Made by a program: the position numbers and the translations under genes
Assembly: GCA_947626485.1 (NCBI GenBank)
Contig: CANQSG010000003.1
Span: forward strand, 1-32,215
DNA: 32,215 nt
Origin: an uncultured Clostridia bacterium
GTDB taxonomy: Bacteria; Bacillota; Clostridia; Oscillospirales; Acutalibacteraceae
Reading direction: 5' to 3'
Shown here: piece by piece, positions 8,355 through 17,609 of the stretch
How the letters are laid out: each line of letters begins with the position of its first letter
How positions within the stretch are numbered: the first letter of the stretch is position 1
The notes under the pieces: generated by a model
What the model was told of the DNA's origin: nothing
The model's input: the letters and a program-made list of their open reading frames with translations, nothing else
The model's database searches: none

Positions 8355-8905
8355 AAAAGGACATTCTGGCGCTTTTTGCCGTGTTCCTGCTGCTCGCCGT
8401 GCTCGTCAACGGGACGCGCATTCAGTCGGTCGAGGAATACTATCTGCTGCACCTCGACGATATCACGCCCGAAAGCGAGACCGTGACGTTGAGCATCCGC
8501 TGCGACACGGCGCTCGCCGCCCGCGACGACCTCGACCCCGCGCTGCGTGATGCCGACGTCCTGCCCGCCGACGGCGTGATCCTGCCGCCGACGCAGTACG
8601 TCCTGCGCGCGGGGGATTCGGTCTTCGATATCCTGCGCCGGGCGGTGCGCAGCCGGCGGATTCAGATGGAGTATCAGGGCGCCGACCGCAGCGCCTTCGG
8701 CAGCGTTTACGTGCAGGGGATCGGGTATCTCTACGAATTCTCCTGCGGGCCGCTGTCGGGCTGGATGTACCGCGTGGACGGCGTCTTTCCGCAGTACGGC
8801 TGTTCGAATTATCTGCTGCACGACGGCCAGACCGTCGAATGGCTCTACACCTGCGACCTCGGCCGCGACGTGGGCTGCGCCTGGAAGGTGGGGAAATTGA
8901 ATTGA
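8351..8905 (+). CDS. Membrane-anchored DUF4430 domain protein
   Basis: ATGA overlap with previous stop; N-terminal hydrophobic helix LALFAVFLLLAVLVNG; DUF4430 signature YLYEFSCGPLSGWMYRVDGVFPQYGCSNYLLHDGQTVEWLYTCDLGRDVG. Confidence 0.8.
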   Translation: MKKDILALFAVFLLLAVLVNGTRIQSVEEYYLLHLDDITPESETVTLSIRCDTALAARDDLDPALRDADVLPADGVILPPTQYVLRAGDSVFDILRRAVRSRRIQMEYQGADRSAFGSVYVQGIGYLYEFSCGPLSGWMYRVDGVFPQYGCSNYLLHDGQTVEWLYTCDLGRDVGCAWKVGKLN

Positions 8906-9783
8906 ATGCCTTTGCCGCCTATCACCCGACGGTGCTGCTGACCTATTTTCTGTCGGTGCTCGTCGTCTCGATGTTCGCCCTGCACCCGGTGCTGCAAGCC
9001 GCGGCGCTGCTCGGCGGGCTGGTCTTCTGCGCGCTGCTGCAAAGCCGCCGCCGCACCGCCGCCGACCTCGCCTTTTACCTCCCGCTTTTCCTGCTCATCG
9101 CGGTGACGAACCCCCTCTTTTCCCACAACGGCGTAACGCCCCTCTTTTTCCTCAACGGCAACCCCGTCACCCTCGAAGCGTTGCTGTACGGCGTGCAGAT
9201 CGCTTTAATGCTCGTCGGGGTGCTGTTCTGGTGCAAATGCTACAGTAAGGTCATGACGACCGACAAATTCCTCTATTTGTTCGGTAGAGTCATCCCGAAG
9301 CTCGCCCTCGTGCTCTCGATGGCGCTGCGCTTTCTGCCGCTCTTCCTCCGCCGGGCGCGGGAGGTGCGGCGGGCGCAGAAGACGCTCGGGCTGCTCGCCG
9401 CGAAAAGCCGGGTCGACCGCATTCGGGGCGAAATGCGGGTCTTCCTCGCCGTGATCTCCTGGTCGCTCGAGCACGCGATGGCGCTCTCGTCCGCGATGAA
9501 GGCGCGGGGTTACGGGCTCAAAGGAAGAACACAGTTCTCGCTGTTTCGGTTCACGCCGGGCGACGGGGTGCTGCTCGGCGTCAGCCTCGCCCTGTTTGGG
9601 CTGACGCTGGCCGGCATGGCGACGGGCGCGACCCGCTTCGCGTATTATCCGCGGTTGACCGCCCCGCCCGCGTCGCCGCTCGGGCTGCTCGCGCTGTGCG
9701 CCTTCGCCGTGCTCTGCGCGCTGCCCGCGATTTTGGAAGGGAAGGAGTGGCTGACATGGAGCTTTTGCAAATCGAAAATCTGA
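8902..9783 (+). CDS. ECF transporter T component (CbiQ/EcfT-like)
   Basis: Likely TTG start at 8902 (TTGA overlap); polytopic membrane protein; FGRVIPKLALVLSMALRFLPLFLRRAREVRRAQKTLG and AMALSSAMKARGYGLKGRT, consistent with the EcfT coupling motifs (Ala-Arg-Gly core). Confidence 0.85.
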   Translation: MNAFAAYHPTVLLTYFLSVLVVSMFALHPVLQAAALLGGLVFCALLQSRRRTAADLAFYLPLFLLIAVTNPLFSHNGVTPLFFLNGNPVTLEALLYGVQIALMLVGVLFWCKCYSKVMTTDKFLYLFGRVIPKLALVLSMALRFLPLFLRRAREVRRAQKTLGLLAAKSRVDRIRGEMRVFLAVISWSLEHAMALSSAMKARGYGLKGRTQFSLFRFTPGDGVLLGVSLALFGLTLAGMATGATRFAYYPRLTAPPASPLGLLALCAFAVLCALPAILEGKEWLTWSFCKSKI

Positions 9784-11441
9784 CCTTTCGCTATCCCGGC
9801 GCCGAGGCCGACGCGCTGCGGGGGATCACGCTGACCGTGCGGCAGGGGGAATTTCTCGTGCTGTGCGGCGAATCGGGCTGCGGCAAGACGACGCTGCTGC
9901 GGCTGCTCAAGCGCGAGCTCGCCCCGGCGGGCAAGCGCGGGGGCGAAATTCGATATCGCGGCCGGTCGCTCGAAGCCCTCGACGCGCGCACCTCGGCGGC
10001 ACAGATCGGCTTTGTCCTGCAAAATCCGGACGAGCAGATCGTGACCGACAAGGTCTGGCACGAGCTGGCGTTCGGGCTCGAAAACCTCGGGCTGCCGACC
10101 GGCGTCATTCGGCGGCGGGTCGGGGAGATGGCGAGTTATTTCGGCATTCAGGACTGGTTCCGGCGGGAGACGGACGCCCTTTCGGGCGGGCAGAAGCAGC
10201 TGCTCAACCTCGCGTCGGTGCTCGTCATGCAGCCGAAGCTGTTGCTGCTCGACGAGCCGACCGCCCAGCTCGACCCCATCGCCGCCTCGGAATTTTTGCA
10301 GACCCTCTATAAGCTCAACCGGGAGCTGGGGCTGACGATTTTGCTCGTCGAGCACCGGCTCGAGGAGGCCTTCCCCCTCGCCGACCGGGCGGTGCTGCTG
10401 GAAGCGGGCAGGGTGCTCGATTGCGACGCGCCGCGTCGGCTCGGGCGGGCGCTGCAAACGCGGGAGCATACCCACCCGATGTGCTGCGCGCTGCCGAGCG
10501 CCATGCGCATCGCCCACGCGCTCGGCGCCGTCGAGCAAAGCCCGCTGACGGTGCGCGAGGGGCGGGATTTTCTCGAAGCTCGCTTTGCCGCGTCGGCGCA
10601 GGCACAGCCGCAAACGCAGCCGGAAATCCCGCCCGAACCGGACGACGCCGCCCCGGCGATCGAGCTGAAAAACGTCTGGTTCCGGTATGAAAAGGAGCTG
10701 CCCGACGTGCTGCGCGGCGTGACGATGGCGGTGCGGCGGGGGGAATTTTACTGCATCCTCGGCGCGAACGGCACCGGCAAAACGACGGCGTTGCAGGTCG
10801 TCGCCGGGCTGCGCCGCCCCTATCGCGGCGCGGTGCGCATCGACGGCAAACCGCTGAAAGCCTACGGCGGCGGCGCGCTCTACCGCGGCAAGCTCGCCCT
10901 GCTGCCCCAAAATCCGCAGACCCTCTTTTTGCAGGACACGGTGCGCGCCGACCTCGACGAGCTGCTCGCCTTGCGCGGGGTCGAAAAAGAAGCGCGCGAA
11001 GCGCAAGTTAAAGCGGTCGCCGCGCGGGTGGGTGTCGAACCGCTGCTCGACCGGCACCCGTTCGATTTAAGCGGCGGGGAGCTGCAGAAATGCGCCCTCG
11101 CAAAGCTCCTGCTGAGCGCGCCGGAAATCCTGCTGCTCGACGAGCCGACCAAGGGGCTCGACGCCTTTGCAAAGCAAAAATTGACCGCCCTGCTGCGGGG
11201 GCTGTGCGACGACGGCGTGACGCTGCTCGCCGTGACCCACGACGTCGAATTCGCCGCCGAAAACGCCGACCGCTGCGGCCTCTTTTTCGACGGGGAACTG
11301 CTCTCCGATGACCGTCCGCAGGCCTTTTTTGCGCAGAACCATTTTTACACGACCGCCGCCAACCGCATGGCGCGGGGGCTCTGGCCGGACGCCGTCACCT
11401 GCGCGCAGGTCGTCGCCCGCTGTCGGGAGGCAAAGCCGTGA
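9756..11441 (+). CDS. ECF transporter fused A-A' ATPase (two ABC domains)
   Basis: ATG at 9756; two Walker A motifs (GESGCGKTT, GANGTGKTT), two signatures (LSGGQKQLL, LSGGELQKC), two Walker B (LLLLDEPTAQLDP, ILLLDEPTKGLDA). Confidence 0.92.
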   Translation: MELLQIENLTFRYPGAEADALRGITLTVRQGEFLVLCGESGCGKTTLLRLLKRELAPAGKRGGEIRYRGRSLEALDARTSAAQIGFVLQNPDEQIVTDKVWHELAFGLENLGLPTGVIRRRVGEMASYFGIQDWFRRETDALSGGQKQLLNLASVLVMQPKLLLLDEPTAQLDPIAASEFLQTLYKLNRELGLTILLVEHRLEEAFPLADRAVLLEAGRVLDCDAPRRLGRALQTREHTHPMCCALPSAMRIAHALGAVEQSPLTVREGRDFLEARFAASAQAQPQTQPEIPPEPDDAAPAIELKNVWFRYEKELPDVLRGVTMAVRRGEFYCILGANGTGKTTALQVVAGLRRPYRGAVRIDGKPLKAYGGGALYRGKLALLPQNPQTLFLQDTVRADLDELLALRGVEKEAREAQVKAVAARVGVEPLLDRHPFDLSGGELQKCALAKLLLSAPEILLLDEPTKGLDAFAKQKLTALLRGLCDDGVTLLAVTHDVEFAAENADRCGLFFDGELLSDDRPQAFFAQNHFYTTAANRMARGLWPDAVTCAQVVARCREAKP

Positions 11442-12112
11442 AACGCGTGATGCTGCGCTGCATTTTCTGCGCGGCGCTGCCCGCCGTCGTCGTGGGCGGC
11501 GCCCTGCTGTTTCGCGAACGGCATTACGCCTTTGTCTCGCTCGCCGTCGCGCTGCTCGCCCTTTTCGCCTTTTTCCTGCGGTTCGAACGCGCCGCGCTCG
11601 ACGTCCGCCGCCTTGTGCTCCTCGCGGCGCTGACGGCGTTGAGCGTGACCGGCCGCATGCTCTTCGCGCCGCTGCCCGGGTTTAAGCCCGTGACCGCGAT
11701 GGTCGTGATCACCGGCGTGGCCTTCGGCGGCGAGGCGGGCTTTCTGACGGGCGCGTTTTCGGCGCTGCTCTCGAATTTTTATTTCGGGCAGGGCCCCTGG
11801 ACGCCCTTTCAGATGCTCTGCTGGGGGCTCATCGGCCTCGCCGCCGGACGATTTTCGGGGATTTTGCGCCGTTCGCCGCCGGCGCTCGCCGTCTGCGCGG
11901 TGCTCTCGGGCGTCGCCTATTCCTGCGGCATGGACGTCTGGACGGTGCTCTGGGCGGATGGCGGCTTCTCTTTGTCCCGCTATTTCGCCGCGCTCGCTTC
12001 CTCACTGCCCTTTACGGCGGTCTACGCCCTTTCGAACCTGCTCTTTTTGCTGCTCTTCGCCCGCCCGATCTGGCGGATTTTGGATCGTTTTCGGCAGAAA
12101 TACGCCCTGTGA
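11438..12112 (+). CDS. ECF transporter S (substrate-binding) component; cobalamin predicted from the riboswitch
   Basis: Overlaps previous stop; multi-TM protein with GRMLFAPLPGFKPVTAMVVITGVAFGGEAGFLTGAFSALLSNFYFGQGPWTPFQMLCWGLIGLAAG typical of ECF S components. Confidence 0.8.
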   Translation: MKRVMLRCIFCAALPAVVVGGALLFRERHYAFVSLAVALLALFAFFLRFERAALDVRRLVLLAALTALSVTGRMLFAPLPGFKPVTAMVVITGVAFGGEAGFLTGAFSALLSNFYFGQGPWTPFQMLCWGLIGLAAGRFSGILRRSPPALAVCAVLSGVAYSCGMDVWTVLWADGGFSLSRYFAALASSLPFTAVYALSNLLFLLLFARPIWRILDRFRQKYAL

Positions 12113-12134
12113 CCCGCCGCGCGGAAAATAACAG

Positions 12135-12163
12135 TTGCGAAATCGGGATAAACTTGGTAAAAT
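12135..12163 (+). promoter_or_regulatory. Predicted promoter for cyclophilin gene
   Basis: TTGCGA (12135-12140), 17-nt spacer, TAAAAT (12158-12163). Confidence 0.55.
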
Positions 12164-12208
12164 AAGAGCAAACGCTGTAGCAGCGCGAAACAAAAAGGAG
12201 TTGGTCGC

Positions 12209-12808
<600 letters not shown>

Positions 12809-12836
12809 CGCGCCGCAGAAAGGAACGGGAATTGCG

Positions 12837-13715
12837 ATGAAGGGAATCATTCTCGCCGGGGGCTCCGGCACGCGGCTCTATCCGCTGACGATGGTCACGT
12901 CGAAGCAGCTGCTTCCGGTTTACGACAAACCGATGATCTATTATCCGCTTTCCACCTTGATGCTCGCCGGAATTCAGGACATTCTCCTGATTTCGACGCC
13001 GCAGGATCTGCCCAATTTCAAGCGGCTGCTCGGGGACGGCTCGAGCTACGGCATCCGCCTGTCCTACGCCGAACAGCCCTCGCCCGACGGCCTCGCGCAG
13101 GCCTTTCTGATCGGCGAGGATTTCATCGCGGGGGACAGCTGCGCGATGGTGCTCGGCGACAATATCTTTTACGGCAACGGCCTCGGCAAGCAGCTGCGCC
13201 GCGCCGCCGCCAACGAGACCGGCGCGACGGTCTTCGGCTATTACGTCGACGACCCCGAGCGGTTCGGCATCGTCGAATTTGACGCGAACGGTCGCGCCGT
13301 TTCGATCGAGGAAAAGCCGCAGCACCCGAAGTCCAATTACTGCGTCACCGGCCTGTATTTTTACGATAACCGGGTCTGCGACCTCGTCAAGCAGGTGCGC
13401 CCCTCGGCGCGCGGCGAGCTCGAGATCACCGACTTAAACCGCCTCTACCTCGAGGACGGCAGCCTGAACGTCATCACCCTCGGCCGCGGCTTTGCCTGGC
13501 TCGACACCGGCACGATGGAGGCGCTCGCCGAGGCGACCGAGTTCGTCCGGGTCATCGAGGGGCGGCAGGGCGTGCAGATCTCCGCCGTCGAGGAGATCGC
13601 CTTTATCAACGGCTGGATCTCGCGCGAAAAGCTGCTGGAATCGGCGGAAAAATACGGCAAATCCCCCTACGGCGCCCACCTGAAAAAGGTCGCGGAGGGG
13701 AAGCTGATTTATTAA
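12837..13715 (+). CDS. rmlA: Glucose-1-phosphate thymidylyltransferase
   Basis: [104 protein letters not shown]. Confidence 0.95.
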   Translation: MKGIILAGGSGTRLYPLTMVTSKQLLPVYDKPMIYYPLSTLMLAGIQDILLISTPQDLPNFKRLLGDGSSYGIRLSYAEQPSPDGLAQAFLIGEDFIAGDSCAMVLGDNIFYGNGLGKQLRRAAANETGATVFGYYVDDPERFGIVEFDANGRAVSIEEKPQHPKSNYCVTGLYFYDNRVCDLVKQVRPSARGELEITDLNRLYLEDGSLNVITLGRGFAWLDTGTMEALAEATEFVRVIEGRQGVQISAVEEIAFINGWISREKLLESAEKYGKSPYGAHLKKVAEGKLIY

Positions 13716-13755
13716 AACCCGGCGCGCGGCGCGCGGGAACGACCGGAGGATTGCC

Positions 13756-14784
13756 ATGCGAGCGCTCAGCGTGATTGTCCCGGTGTATCAGGCGGAAGCG
13801 TACCTCGAAGCCTGCGTCCGCTCCGTGCTGACGCAGGATTTTTCCGATTTTGAACTCTTCCTCATCGACGACGGCTCGACCGACGGCAGCGGCGCGATTT
13901 GCGACAAATTCGCTGCGGAAGACGCGCGCGTGCGGGTGATCCACGGCGAAAACGTCGGCATGTCGGCGGCGCGCAACCGGGGCCTTAAACTTGCAAGCGG
14001 GGAATATCTCGCCTTTCTCGACGCCGACGACTGGCTCGAACCCGGCGCCTTTTCCTATCAGCTGCGTCGGGCGCGCGAGACCGATGCCGACCTCGTGCTC
14101 TGCGGGTATTATCTCGACGCGCCGGGCGCCGGATTGCGGCGGATTTCGACGGCCGACGGGCTGCTGCTGCCGCAGGATTACGGTGCGCACCTTGCGGAAT
14201 TAAAGTCCAAAAACCTGATCGACCCGTCCTGGAACAAGCTTTACCGCGCCGCCTTTCTGCGCGACGCCGGGCTGCAAATGCCGGTCGGCGAGCCCTTCGA
14301 GGACACGGAATTCAACCTGCGCGCGCTGCTGGCGGAGCCGAAAATCGCCCTCTGCGACGCCGCGTTTTACCACTATATGCAGCGCCAGAACGGCAACATC
14401 ACCCGCCGCTTCCTGCCCGAAAAGCGCGCGGTGCTGCTGCGCCGCGCCGACCTGCTCGACGCCTGCGCCGAGCGGTTTCCGGCGCCGGGGCTTGCGGAAT
14501 ATTGCGCCTTCTACCGCGTCAAATCGACCTTTTCCGCGCTGGCGGACGATTTCCTGCCGGCGGCGAATCTCACCGGCAAGGCGCGGCTTGCCCGCATTCG
14601 CGAGGCGCTCGCCGATGAGAGCGTGCGGCGGGCGGCGAAGATCGCGCGGGGAAAAGCGCTGCAGGACAAATGGACCGTCTGCGTGGCGCGCAGCGGCAGC
14701 GCGCGGCTGACGGCTGCCTATTGCCGCTGCGTGTATCTTTTGAAATACAAGCTGAAAAATCTGTTTTTCCGGGTGAAGAAATGA
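13756..14784 (+). CDS. Glycosyltransferase family 2
   Basis: LSVIVPVYQAEAYLEACVRSVLTQDFSDFELFLIDDGSTDGSGAICDKFA...NVGMSAARNRGLKLASGEYLAFLDADDWLEP. Confidence 0.92.
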   Translation: MRALSVIVPVYQAEAYLEACVRSVLTQDFSDFELFLIDDGSTDGSGAICDKFAAEDARVRVIHGENVGMSAARNRGLKLASGEYLAFLDADDWLEPGAFSYQLRRARETDADLVLCGYYLDAPGAGLRRISTADGLLLPQDYGAHLAELKSKNLIDPSWNKLYRAAFLRDAGLQMPVGEPFEDTEFNLRALLAEPKIALCDAAFYHYMQRQNGNITRRFLPEKRAVLLRRADLLDACAERFPAPGLAEYCAFYRVKSTFSALADDFLPAANLTGKARLARIREALADESVRRAAKIARGKALQDKWTVCVARSGSARLTAAYCRCVYLLKYKLKNLFFRVKK

Positions 14785-15755
14785 AATGTTCGGTCGTTCT
14801 GGCAGCCTATAACGGCGCGGCCTACCTCGAAGCGCAGCTCGAATCCATCCGCACGCAGACCCGCCCGCCCGACGAAGTCCTCCTCTGCGACGACGGCTCG
14901 ACCGACGGCACCGTCGATCTTGTGCGGGCGTATCTTGCGCGGCACGACCTGCCCGGCTGGCAGCTGATCTGCAACCCCGTCAACGTCGGCTATTGCCGGA
15001 ATTTTTACGGCGGCATCGACCGCGCGAGCGGGGAGGTCATTTTCCTCTCCGATCAGGACGACGTCTGGCTGCCCGAAAAAATCGAAAAGATGCTCGCGGT
15101 GCTCGAAAGGCAGCCCGACGTGCTGGCGCTCTCCTCGCGGTACGATGTCATCGACTCGGACGGCGAGCCGCTGCCCGATTCGGGCGTGACCTATCTCAGT
15201 GCGAAGGACGACGGCAGCCTCGAGCCGATCTCGGTCGATTCCCTGATCGGCTGCTCCTACGTCCGGGGCTTTTCGATGTGCTTCCGCGCGTCGCTGCGGC
15301 GGGATATGCGGCACATCGACCTGCAATCCATGCTCTCGCACGACTGGTATCTTTGTATGTTGGCGGCGATCAATGGCCGCTGCTGTTTTCTCAATCACAT
15401 CCTGACCCACTACCGCTATCACGGCGACAATGTCTCGCTGTCCGCCATGTCCCGCCGGACGCTGCTCGGCGACCGCGAACAGCGCAAGCAGGGGCTGCGC
15501 GAGTCGATCGAGGCGCACCGCTATCTGCTTGAGCTCGCCGCCGACCGCATCCCCGCCGCCGAACGCCGCGCCTTTGCCCGGCAGATCGCCTGCGAGGAAG
15601 GGCGGCTGCGGTTTTTGGAGGGCAAAAACCCGTTTCGCTGGCTCGGGCTGCTGCGCTATCGCGACTGCTACGCCCGCTATTACAAATTCGCCGGCTGGCG
15701 GCGGGTTTGGCTGGGCGATTTCTGCTATGCCTACGGCATCAACTGGAAAAAATAA
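14781..15755 (+). CDS. Glycosyltransferase family 2 (rhamnosyltransferase-like)
   Basis: ATG at 14781 in an ATGA overlap; MKCSVVLAAYNGAAYLEAQLESIRTQTRPPDEVLLCDDGSTDGTVDLV...GEVIFLSDQDDVWLPEKIEKM. Confidence 0.92.
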   Translation: MKCSVVLAAYNGAAYLEAQLESIRTQTRPPDEVLLCDDGSTDGTVDLVRAYLARHDLPGWQLICNPVNVGYCRNFYGGIDRASGEVIFLSDQDDVWLPEKIEKMLAVLERQPDVLALSSRYDVIDSDGEPLPDSGVTYLSAKDDGSLEPISVDSLIGCSYVRGFSMCFRASLRRDMRHIDLQSMLSHDWYLCMLAAINGRCCFLNHILTHYRYHGDNVSLSAMSRRTLLGDREQRKQGLRESIEAHRYLLELAADRIPAAERRAFARQIACEEGRLRFLEGKNPFRWLGLLRYRDCYARYYKFAGWRRVWLGDFCYAYGINWKK

Positions 15756-15756
15756 G

Positions 15757-15789
15757 CCGCCTCCCCGGCTGTGGGGAAGCGGTTTTTTT
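15757..15789 (+). terminator. Rho-independent terminator
   Basis: ccgcctcccc (15757-15766)/ggggaagcgg (15773-15782), then ttttttt. Confidence 0.8.
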
Positions 15790-16168
15790 AAAATAAGCTG
15801 TGCCAACGCAGCGACGCGTCGGCGCGCAGGCGGTCGAGCAGGGTCTGCAACCGCTTGCACTCGCCGCGATAAAGCGCGGCGTCTTTCGCGGCGGCGTAGG
15901 GCTCGAGCAGGGCGGTCGCGGCGTCGATCTCGTCGAGCACGCCGTGGTTGACAAAGACAGCGAGGCTCTCTTTGCGCGCGTCCCAATCCGCCTCGAGGGC
16001 GCGGGCGGCAGCGGCGGCGCGGGGCAGGTCGCCGGCCTCGCAGGCCGCTCTGCATGCCGCGACCAAATCGTCGAGCCGGTCGCATGCCGCGCGGGTCGAC
16101 AATGCGCCGCACAGGCAGGCAGCCGCGATGCAGAGTAGCAGGCAGCCCGCCGCGAGCAGTCGCCGCAT
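15788..16168 (-). CDS. DUF4363-like small secreted/anchored protein
   Basis: 126 aa with N-terminal hydrophobic segment (LLAAGCLLLCIAAACLCGAL) then a helical domain; directly downstream of a DUF421 gene, the usual partner. Confidence 0.6.
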   Translation of the reverse strand: MRRLLAAGCLLLCIAAACLCGALSTRAACDRLDDLVAACRAACEAGDLPRAAAAARALEADWDARKESLAVFVNHGVLDEIDAATALLEPYAAAKDAALYRGECKRLQTLLDRLRADASLRWHSLF

Positions 16169-16169
16169 C

Positions 16170-16853
16170 TTACGGCACCTCCTTTGGGACGATTCGGCGG
16201 TTGCCGTACCGGTCGAGGGTCATCAAAAAAACCCGGTCGACCGTCAACCCGTCGTCCGCCAGCAATTTTTCGACGGCGGCGGGCGCGATTTGCAGGGCGC
16301 GGACGGAATCGGGCACGAGCTTGCCGTCGCTGACGACCGGCAGGGGCAGGCCGTCGCTTTCCGGCTTCGCGCCGACGTCGCGCGCCGTGGCGGGTTGGTC
16401 GGGGGATTTTAAGAGCACGCTCAGCCCGCCGTTGACCTCGAGCACCGCGAAGGCGACCGTCGCGATGTCGAAGACGTTCTGCGCCCGCAGCAGCTCGATG
16501 AGGTCGAGCACCGTCATGCGCACCCGCCGCAGCGCCTTCTGGTCGGGCACGCCGTCGCGCACCAAAAGCACCGACGCGCCGCTCATGAATTTCCGGACGT
16601 GAAAGCTCTTGAGCGCGAGCGCCGAGACACCGATTTCGAGAATGACGAGCACGAACACGGCGACGACGCCGTTGAGGACGGGTTGGGTGTTGTCCTGCAA
16701 CGGGATCGCCGCAATTTCGGAGATCAGCAGCGTGACGACGAGCTCGTTGGGCTGCATTTCGCCGATCTGCCGCTTGCCCATGAGCCGGATGGCGAGCGTG
16801 ACGAAAAGGTAAAGCACCGCCGTGCGCAGAATCGTAACGATCATGAATATCAC
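16170..16853 (-). CDS. DUF421 (YetF-like) membrane protein
   Basis: ILRTAVLYLFVTLAIRLMGKRQIGEMQPNELVVTLLISEIAAIPLQD matches the RLMGKRQIGExxPxELVVxLLIS family pattern. Confidence 0.88.
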   Translation of the reverse strand: MIFMIVTILRTAVLYLFVTLAIRLMGKRQIGEMQPNELVVTLLISEIAAIPLQDNTQPVLNGVVAVFVLVILEIGVSALALKSFHVRKFMSGASVLLVRDGVPDQKALRRVRMTVLDLIELLRAQNVFDIATVAFAVLEVNGGLSVLLKSPDQPATARDVGAKPESDGLPLPVVSDGKLVPDSVRALQIAPAAVEKLLADDGLTVDRVFLMTLDRYGNRRIVPKEVP

Positions 16854-16891
16854 CGCGCCTTAGTGTGCGCCGCCGCGCGGAATTTATGCGC

Positions 16892-16924
16892 AAAAAAGCC
16901 CGCCCGTCTGCAAAAACGGGCGGG
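16892..16924 (-). terminator. Rho-independent terminator of rex
   Basis: On the - strand: cccgcccgt (16924-16916)/acgggcggg (16907-16899) followed by a T run (A run 16892-16897 on the + strand). Confidence 0.8.
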
Positions 16925-16945
16925 TGCTTCGGTTGGGATTAGTCG

Positions 16946-17581
16946 TTACGGCAGGTTGGTAAGCTGGTAGGACAGCGTCATTAAACTGTCGCCGAAATGG
17001 ACGTTTTCAACGGCGGCGCCGGGGAAGCGCAGGGCGAGGTCGGAATGGCTGAAATTCCAGAAGCCCTTCACGCCGAGGGCGATGAGCTGGGCGGCGAGCG
17101 GCTCGGCGGCCTCGCGCGGGATGCAGAGCACGGCGACCTCCGGCCGGTTTTCGCGGCAGAACTCGTCGAGCCCCGAAATGTGCCGCACCGGCAGGCTGCG
17201 AATGACCTGCCCGGTCAGCGATTCCTTCTGGTCGAACAGGCCGATGAGCTGAAAGCCGCGGGTCTCAAAGCGAATATGCTGGGTGACGGCGCGGCCGAGG
17301 TTGCCGACGCCGATCAAAATCGCTTTTTTGAGGCTGTCGAGCCCCAAAATTTTGCCGATCTCGGTTTTGAGCTGCTCGACCTGATAGCCGTATCCCTGCT
17401 GGCCGAACTCGCCGAAGCAGTTGAGATCCTGCCGAATCTGGCTCGCCGTCAGCCCCATGCGCGCGGCGAGCTCCCGCGACGAGATGCGCGTGACGCCCGA
17501 TGAACGCAGATCGTCCAGAAAGCGGTAATAGCGCGGCAGCCGCCGGATGACGGAATCGGAGATCCCCGCCTGATTGCGCAT
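16946..17581 (-). CDS. rex: Redox-sensing transcriptional repressor Rex
   Basis: SDSVIRRLPRYYRFLDDLRSSGVTRISSRELAARMGLTASQIRQDLNCFGEFGQQGYGY; VGNLGRAVTQH Rossmann motif; true ATG at 17581-17579 rather than the longer ORF start. Confidence 0.95.
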   Translation of the reverse strand: MRNQAGISDSVIRRLPRYYRFLDDLRSSGVTRISSRELAARMGLTASQIRQDLNCFGEFGQQGYGYQVEQLKTEIGKILGLDSLKKAILIGVGNLGRAVTQHIRFETRGFQLIGLFDQKESLTGQVIRSLPVRHISGLDEFCRENRPEVAVLCIPREAAEPLAAQLIALGVKGFWNFSHSDLALRFPGAAVENVHFGDSLMTLSYQLTNLP

Positions 17582-17609
17582 ACTGGTTCCTCTTTTCCTG
17601 CCGACGGGG

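Noticed and set aside
13719-13740. GC-rich palindrome cccggcgcgcggcgcgcggg between rmlA and the GT2 gene as a terminator
   Set aside because: No T tract and closely followed by an RBS; more likely compositional or a minor intergenic structure.
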